From: Torymus aiolomorphi
Lineage: Eukaryota > Arthropoda > Insecta > Hymenoptera > Torymidae
Direction of reading: 5' to 3'
NCBI GenBank assembly: GCA_036365515.1
Contig: CM070876.1
Span: forward strand, 119,462,810-119,526,809
Length of the DNA stretch: 64,000 nt
The notes under the pieces were generated by a model. That model ran no database searches. It saw only the letters and a list, made by a program, of their open reading frames with translations, and was not told the DNA's origin. Positions 55,983 through 64,000 of this stretch are shown here, one piece after another; the stretch's first letter is position 1, and each line of letters starts with the position of its first letter. Position numbers and translations under genes: made by a program.

Positions 55983-58900
55983 TTAATAATATCCGATTGG
56001 GCCGAAGAAAATATGGGTAGATAGGATATTTCAAGACCTTTCAGAAAATGGGCCTACTTTAGACCAGAGCCAAAAATTATTTCCAATTTTTCCATATTTT
56101 TCGTTATTTTTCTAACCGTCTTATTAATATTCGATTGGACCGGAAAAAATTCGGTTAGATAGGAAATTTCAAGATCTTCCAGAAAATGGGCCTACTTCCG
56201 ACCGATATCACAACCCAGAGCAAAAAAAAAATTATTTTCGATTTTTCCATATTTTTTTTACTTTTTTAAACCGACTTAATAACATCCGATTGGGCCGAAA
56301 AAACCTGGATAAATAGGAAATTTCAAGACCTTTCAGAAAATGGGCCTACTTCCGACCAGAGCAAAAAAATTATTTTCTATTTTTCCATATTTTTCTTTAT
56401 TTTTTTAACCGACTTAATAATATTCGATAGGGCCGAGAAAAACATGGGTAGATACGAAATTTCATGACAGCTCATAAAATGGGCCTATTTCCGACCGCTA
56501 TCCGAACCCGCAGCCAAAAAAAAAATTAATTTTATATCTCCATATTTTTCTTAATTTTTGTTAGACGACTTAATAATATCCTCTCCGGCGAAAAAAAATA
56601 TGGGTAGATTCGAAATTTCAAGACCTGTCAGAAAATAGGCCTAGTTTCGACCAATATTCAAACCCAGAGCAAAAAAAAAATAATTTTCGATTTTTCTATA
56701 TTTTTCTTTATTTTTTGAACCGACTAAATAACATCCAATTTGGCCGAAATATCATGGGTAGATAGAAAATTTCAAGACCTTTCAGAAAATGGGCCTACTT
56801 CCAACCAGAGCCAAAAAAATTATTTTTGATTTTTCCATATCTGTCTTTATTTTTTCAAACCGACTTAATAGTATTCTATTTGGCTGAAAAAGACATGGGT
56901 AGATAAAAAATTTCAAGACCTTTCAGAAAATGGGCCTACCTCTGACCGATATCTAAACTCCAGAGCCAAAAAAAATTACTTTCTATTTTTCCATATTTTT
57001 CTTTATTATTTTAACGACTTAATAATATCCGAGTGGGCCGAAAAAAAATGGGTAGATAGCAAATTTCAAGATCTTTCAGAAAATGGGCCTATTTCCGACC
57101 GATATACAAACCCCCCCCAGTGCCAAAAAGAATTATTTTCGACTTTTCCATACTTTTCTTTATTTTTTTAACCCACTTAATAATATCCTATTAGGCCGAA
57201 CTAAACATGGGTGCATAGGAAATTTCAAGACCTTTCAGAAAATGGGCCTCCCTCTGACCGATATCTAAACTCCAGAGCCAAAAAAAATTACTTTCTATTT
57301 TTCCATATTTTTCTTTATTATTTTAACGACTTAATAATATCCGATTGGGCCAAAAACACCTGGATAAATAGGAAATTTCAAGACCTTTCAGAAAATGGGC
57401 CTACTTCCGACCAGAGCCAAAAAATTATTTTCGATTTTTCCATATTTTTCTTTATTTTTTTAACCGACTTAATAATATTCGATAGGGCGGAGAAAAACAT
57501 GGGTAGATACGAAATTTCATGACAGCTCATAAAATGGGCCTATTTCCGGCCGCTATCCAAACCCGCAGCCAAAAAAAAATTAATTTTATATCTCCATATT
57601 TTTCTTAATTTTTTTTAGACGACTTAATAATATCCTCTCCGGCGAAAAAAAATATGGGTAGATTCGAAATTTCAAGACCTGTCAGAAAATAGGCCTAGTT
57701 CCGACCAATATTCAAACCCAGAGCAAAAAAAAAATTACTTTCTATTTTTCCATATTTTTCTTTATTATTTTAACGACTTAATAATATCCGAGTGGGCCGA
57801 GAAAAAATGGGTAGATAGCAAATTTCAAGATCTTTCAGAAAATGGGCCTATTTCCGACCGATATACAACCCCCCCCCCCCCCCCAGTGCCAAAAAGAATT
57901 AGTTTCGATTTTTCCATATCTGTCTTTATTTTTTTAAACCAACTTAATAATATTTAATTGGGCCCAAAAAAACATGGGTAGATAGAAAATTGAAAATTTC
58001 AAGACCTTTCAAAAAATGGGTCTCCTTAGGACGGATATCCAAACCCAGAAGAAAAAAAATTATTTTCGCTTTTTCCATATTTCTGTTCATTTTTTAACCG
58101 ACTTAATAGTATCCGATTGGGCCGAAAAAAATATGGGTAGATTAGGATATTTCAAGGCCATTCAGAAAATGAGCCTACCTCCGACCGATATTCAAACCCA
58201 GAGCCAAGAGCAAAAAAAAATTAATTTTGTTTCTCCATATTTTTCTTAATTTTTTTTAGTCGACTTAAGGATATCCTATCGGGCGAAAAAAATATGGGTA
58301 GATTCGAAATTTCAAGACTTGTCAGAAAATAAGCCCGGTTCCGACCGATATCCGAACCCAGTAAAAAAAAAAATTATTTTCGATTTTTCCATATTTTTCT
58401 TTACTTTTTTAAACCGACTTAATAATATCCTATTGTGCCGAACTAAACATGGATAGATAGGAAATTTCAAGACTTTTCAGAAAATGGGCCTACCTCCGAC
58501 CGATATTCAAACGCAGTGCCAAGAGCAAAAAAAAATTATTTTCGATTTTTCCATATTTTTCATAATGTTTTTAATCGACTCAATAATATCCGATCGGGCC
58601 TAGAAAAACGTGGGTAGGTAGGAAATTTCAAGACCATTCAGAAAATGGGCCTACCTCCGACCAATATTCAAGCCCAGAGCAAAACAAAAATTATTTTCGA
58701 TTTTTCTATATTTTTCTTTATTTTTTTAACCGACTTAATAATATCCTATTGGGCCGAACTAAACACGGATAGATAGGAAATTTCAAGACTTTTCAGAAAA
58801 TAGGCCTACCTCCGACCGATATTCAAACCCAGAGCCAAGAGCAAAAAAAAATTAATTTTATTTCTCCATATTTTTCTTAATTTTTTTTTGTCGACTTAAG

Positions 58901-59209
58901 AATATCCTATCGGGCGAAAAAAAAATGGGTAGATTTGAAATTTCAAGACTTGTCAGAAAATAAGCCCAGTTCCGACCGATATCCGAACCCAGTAAAAAAA
59001 AAAATTAGTTTCGCTTTTTCCATATTTTTCTTTATTTTTTTAAACCGACTTAATAATACCCTATTGTGCCGAACTAAACATGGATAGATAGGAAATTTCA
59101 AGACTTTTCAGAAAATAGGCCTACCTCCGACCAATATTCAAACCCAGATCCAACAAAAATTATTTTTGATTTTTCCATATTTTGCTTTATTTTTCGTTAA
59201 CCGGCTTAA

Positions 59210-59347
59210 CCTTCTGACAGCCGGCACGACGCCATATGGCGTCATACCATGATCGGCCCACATATACTATTACTTAAGAAACACTTATATGGAAAATTTC
59301 GATAAAGTTACAGTCTTTTAGTGGGAAAAATGTCGGCTGTCAGAAGA
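59210..59347. mobile_element. TTAA MITE copy 11
   Basis: Counterpart of copy 8 at an offset of 6112 bp. Confidence 0.8.
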
Positions 59348-60601
59348 TTAATAATATCCGATTGGGCCGAAAAAATATGGGTAGATAGAAAATTTCAAGA
59401 CCATTCAGAAAATGGGCCTACCTCCGACCAATATGCAAACCCAGAGCAAAAAAAAAAAATTATTTTCGATATTTCTATATTTTTCTTTATTTTTTTAACC
59501 GACTTAATAATATCCTATTGGGCCGAACTAATCATGGATAGATAGGAAATTTCAAGACTTCTTAGAAAATGGGCCTACCTCCGACCGATATTCAAACCCA
59601 GAGCCAAGAGCAAAAAAAAATTAATTTTATTTCTCCATATTTTTCTTAATTTTTTTTAGTCGACTTAAGAATATCCTATCGGGCGAAAAAAAATATGGGT
59701 AGATTCGAAATTTCAAGACTTGTCAGAAAATAAGCCCAGTTTCGACCGATATCCGAACCCAGTAAAAAAAAAATTATTTTCGATTTTTCATATTTTTCTT
59801 TACATTTTTAAACCGACTTAATAATATCCTATTGTCCCGAACTAAACATGGATAGATAGGAAATTTCAAGACTTTTCAGAAAATGGGCCTACCTCCGACC
59901 GATATTCAAACCCAGAGCCAAGAGCAAAAAAAATTATTTTTGATTTTTCCATATTTTTCATAATGTTTTTAATCGACTCAATAATATCCGATCGGGCCTA
60001 GAAAAACGTAGGTAGGTAGGAAATTTCAAGAGCATTCAGAAAATGGGCCTACCTCCGACCAATATTCAAACCCAGAGCAAAAAAAAAATAATTTTCGATT
60101 TTTCTATATTTTTCTTTATTTTTTTAACCGACTTAATAATATCCTATTGGGCCGAACTAAACATGGATAGATAGGAAATTTCAAGACTTTTCAGAAAATA
60201 GGCCTACTTCCGACCAATATTCAAACCCAGAGCAAAAAAAAAATTATTTTCGATTTTTCTATATTTTTCTTTATTTTTTTAACCGACTTAATAATATCCT
60301 ATTGGGCCGAACTAATCATGTATAGATAGGAAATTTCAAGACCATTCAGAAAATGGGCCTACCTCCGACCAATATTCAAACCCAGAGCAAAAAAAAATAA
60401 TTTTCGATTTTTCTATATTTTTCTTTATTTTTTTAACCGACTTAATAATATCCTATTGGGCCGAACTAAACATGGATAGATAGGAAATTTCAAGACTTTT
60501 CAGAAAATGGGCCTACCTCCGACCAACATTCAAACCCAGGGCCAACAAAAATTATTTTTGATTTTTCCATATTTTGCTTTATTTTTCGTTAACCGACTTA
60601 A

Positions 60602-60739
60602 CCTTCTGACAGCAGACAAGACGCCATATGGCGTCATACCATGATCGGCCCACATATACTATTACTTAAGAAACACTTATATGGAAAATTTCGATAAAGT
60701 TACAGTTTTTCAGTGGGAAAAATGTCGGCTGTCAGAAGA
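60602..60739. mobile_element. TTAA MITE copy 12
   Basis: Counterpart of copies 9 and 10 at offsets of 6267 and 4757 bp. Confidence 0.8.
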
Positions 60740-63700
60740 TTAATAATATCCGATTGGGCCGAAGAAAATATGGGTAGATAGGATATTTCAAGACCTTTCA
60801 GAAAATGGGCCTACTTTAGACCAGAGCCAAAAATTATTTCCAATTTTTCCATATTTTTCGTTATTTTTTTAACCGTCTTATTAATATTCGATTGGACCGG
60901 AAAAAATTCGGTTAGATAGGAAATTTCAAGATCTTACAGAAAATGGGCCTACCTCCGACCGATATCACAACCCAGAGCAAAAAAAAAATTATTTTCGATT
61001 TACCATATTTTTCTTTATTTTTTTAAACCGACTTAATAACATCCGATTGGGCCGAAAAAAACCTGGATAAATAGGAAATTTCAAGACCTTTCAGAAAATG
61101 GGCCTACTTCCGACCAGAGCCAAAAAATTATTTTCGATTTTTCCATATTTTTCTTTATTTATTTAACCGACTTAATAATATTCGATAGGGCCGAGAAAAA
61201 CATGGGTAGATACGAAATTTCATGACAGCTCATAAAATGGGCCTATTTCCGACCGCTATCCAAACCCGCAGCCAAAAAAAAATTAATTTTATATCTCCAT
61301 ATTTTTCTTAATTTTTTTTAGACGACTTAAAAATATCCTCTCCGGCGAAAAAAAATATGGGTAGATTCGAAATTTCAAGACCTGTCAGAAAATAGGCCTA
61401 GTTCCGACCAATATTCAAACCCAGAGCAAAAAAAAAATAATTTTCGATTTTTCTATATTTTTCTTTATTTTTTGAAACCGACTAAATAACATCCAATTTG
61501 GCCGAAATATCATGGGTAGATAGAAAATTTCAAGACCTTTCAGAAAATGGGCCTACTTCCAACCAGAGCCAAAAAAATTATTTTTGATTTTTCCATATCT
61601 GTCTTTATTTTTTCAAACCGACTTAATAGTATTCTATTTGGCCGAAAAAAACATGGGTAGATAGAAAATTTCAAGACCTTTCAGAAAATGGGCCTACCTC
61701 TGACCGATATCTAAACTCCAGAGCCAAAAAAAATTACTTTCTATTTTTCCATATTTTTCTTTATTATTTTAACGACTTAATAATATCCGAGTGGGCCGAA
61801 AAAAAATGGGTAGATAGCAAATTTCAAGATCTTTCAGAAAATGGGCCTATTTCCGACCGATATACAAACCCCCCCCAGTGCCAAAAAGAATTATTTTCGA
61901 CTTTTCCATACTTTTCTTTATTTTTTTAACCCACTTAATAATATCCTATTAGGCCGAACTAAACATGGGTGCATAGGAAATTTCAAGACCTTTCAGAAAA
62001 TGGGCCTCCCTCTGACCGATATCTAAACTCCAGAGCCAAAAAAAATTACTTTCTATTTTTCCATATTTTTCTTTATTATTTTAACTACTTAATAATATCC
62101 GATTGGGCCGAAAAACACCTGGATAAATAGGAAATTTCAAGACCTTTCAGAAAATGGGCCTACTTCCGACCAGAGCCAAAAAATTATTTTCGATTTTTCC
62201 ATATTTTTCTTTATTTTTTTAGCCGACTTAATAATATTCGATAGGGCCGAGAAAAACATGGGTAGATACGAAATTTCATGACAGCTCATAAAATGGGCCT
62301 ATTTCCGACCGCTATCCAAACCCGCAGCCAAAAAAAAATTAATTTTATATCTCCATATTTTTCTTAATTTTTTTTAGAGGACTTAATAATATCCTCTCCG
62401 GCGAAAAAAAATATGGGTAGATTTGAAATTTCAAGACCTGTCAGAAAATAGGCCTAGATCCGACCAATATTCAAACCCAGAGCAAAAAAAAAATTACTTT
62501 CTATTTTTCCATATTTTTCTTTATTATTTTAACGACTTAATAATATCCGAGTGGGCCGAGAAAAAATGGGTAGATAGCAAATTTCAAGATCTTTCAGAAA
62601 ATGGGCCTATTTCCGACCGATATACAACCCCCCCCCCCCCCAGTGCCAAAAGGAATTAGTTTCGATTTTTCAATATCTGTCTTTATTTTTTTAAACCAAC
62701 TTAATAATATTTTATTGGGCCCAAAAAAACATGGGTAGATAGAAAATTGAAAATTTCAAGACCTTTCAAAAAATGGGTCTCCTTAGGACGGATATCCAAA
62801 CCCAGAAGAAAAAAAATTATTTTCGCTTTTTCCATATTTCTGTTTATTTTTTAACCGACTTAATAGTATCCGATTGGGCCGAAAAAAATATGGGTAGATT
62901 AGGATATTTCAAGGCCATTCAGAAAATGAGCCTACGTCCGACCGATATTCAAACCCAGAGCCAAGAGCAAAAAAAAATTAATTTTGTTTCTCCATATTTT
63001 TCTTAATTTTTTTTAGTCGACTTAAGGATATCCTATCGGGCGAAAAAAATATGGGTAGATTCGAAATTTCAAGACTTTTCAGAAAATAAGCCCAGTTCCG
63101 ACCGATATCCGAACCCAGTAAAAAAAAAAATTATTTTCGATTTTTCCATATTTTTCTTTACTTTTTTAAACCGACTTAATAATATCCTATTGTGCCGAAC
63201 TAAACATGGATAGATAGGAAATTTCAAGACTTTTCAGAAAATGGGCCTACCTCCGACCGATATTCAAACGCAGTGCCAAGAGCAAAAAAAAATTATTTTC
63301 GATATTTCCATATTTTTCATAATGTTTTTAATCGACTCAATAATATCCGATCGGGCCTAGAAAAACGTGGGTAGGTAGGAAATTTCAAGACCATTCAGAA
63401 AATGGGCCTACCTCCGACCAATATTCAAGCCCAGAGCAAAACAAAAATTATTTTCGATTTTTCTATATTTTTCTTTATTTTTTTAACCGACTTAATAATA
63501 TCCTATTGGGCCGAACTAAACATGGATAGATAGGAAATTTCAAGACTTTTCAGAAAATGGGCCTACCTCCGACCAATATTCAAACCCAGAGCAAAAAAAA
63601 AAATTATTTTCGATTTTTCTATATTTTTCTTTTTTTTTTTTAACCGACTTAATAACATCCGATTGGGCCGAAAAAACTTGGATAAATAGGAAATTTCAAG

Positions 63701-64000
63701 ACCTTTCAGAAAATGGGCCTACTTCCGACCAGAGCCAAAAAATTATTTTCGAGTTTTCCATATTTTTCTTTATTTTTTTAACCGACTTAATAATATCCGA
63801 TTGGGCCGAAAAAAATATGGGTAGATCGAAAATTTCAAGACCATTCAGAAAATGGGCCTACCTCCGACCAATATTCAAACCCAGAGCCAAAAAAAATTAT
63901 TTTCGATATTTCTATATTTTTCTTTATTTTTTTAACCGACTTAATAATATCCTATTGGGCCGAACTAATCATCGATAGATAAGAAATTTCAAGACTTCTC

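Larger units (their letters stand above)
52595..64000. repeat. ~155-bp satellite array, right block
   Basis: Continues the same monomers after the LINE insertion and runs off the window. It contains five MITE copies and long-range duplications at offsets of about 6267, 4757 and 1510 bp. Some monomers carry C-rich runs (57,880 and 62,628) or the variant GGCCGAACTAAACATGGATA. Confidence 0.95.

Noticed and set aside
43182..63006. Many 60-110-codon frames on both strands in the satellite
   Set aside because: They repeat with the monomers, start inside MITE or monomer sequence and have no conserved domain. Chance frames.
42222..64000. CRISPR-like array
   Set aside because: The units are ~155 bp without unique spacers, in a eukaryotic context; this is satellite DNA.

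Overview
This is a eukaryotic, AT-rich, gene-poor window. It is almost certainly from an arthropod and probably an insect, judging by R1-type and CR1/L2-type LINEs, Penelope-like elements, copia and gypsy relics, a piggyBac-like TTAA MITE and long (GA)n tracts. I see no prokaryotic gene organisation, no rRNA or tRNA gene and no CRISPR. The only sequence I can tie to a cellular gene is one terminal exon at 6903-7170, which resembles the C-terminus of HERPUD (HERP), an ER-stress protein.

Layout. 1-5345: a decayed minus-strand R1-like LINE, split by a plus-strand, 5'-truncated CR1/L2-like LINE (358-2500) with a 5-bp target duplication. 5377-7330: microsatellite, a 90-bp palindrome, an unidentified ORF with a small palindromic insertion, and the HERPUD-like exon with a poly(A) signal. 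7342-7860: gypsy LTR and LINE 3'-UTR remnants. 7880-18890: nested Penelope-like elements. Family 1 (PLE1) forms a tandem pair on the minus strand (A, B) plus an inverted third copy (C). The whole array is flanked by a 12-bp direct repeat and sits inside the 3' tail of a fold-back family 2 element (PLE2). Both families carry a hammerhead-ribozyme-like motif near the 3' end. 18930-24960: minus-strand CR1/L2-like LINEs, one nearly complete with a PHD-finger ORF1. 25009-31140: a GA tract and chimeric remnants, then a copia element (5' LTR, gag, partial pol) and the 3' end of a gypsy element with its LTR. 31141-38010: CT-rich repeats, GACAGA-type low-complexity tracts, a Mutator-like transposase fragment, a ~115-bp tandem repeat containing AAAATGGCGGATCC, and two copies of a long hairpin repeat. 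38420-41233: a decayed plus-strand LINE of a second family. 41236-42060: a GC-rich piece and a LINE 3'-UTR remnant. 42222-64000: a ~155-bp-monomer satellite array interrupted by a young LINE (48671-52594) and carrying twelve copies of a 138-bp TTAA-flanked MITE.

The elements record an order of events. An R1-like LINE was invaded by a CR1/L2-like LINE. PLE2 folded back on itself and then received the PLE1 array. A MITE entered one satellite monomer and was amplified with the satellite, and a LINE later entered the array. Many coding breaks in the youngest elements are one-base length changes in homopolymer runs, so some 'pseudogenes' may be assembly artefacts.
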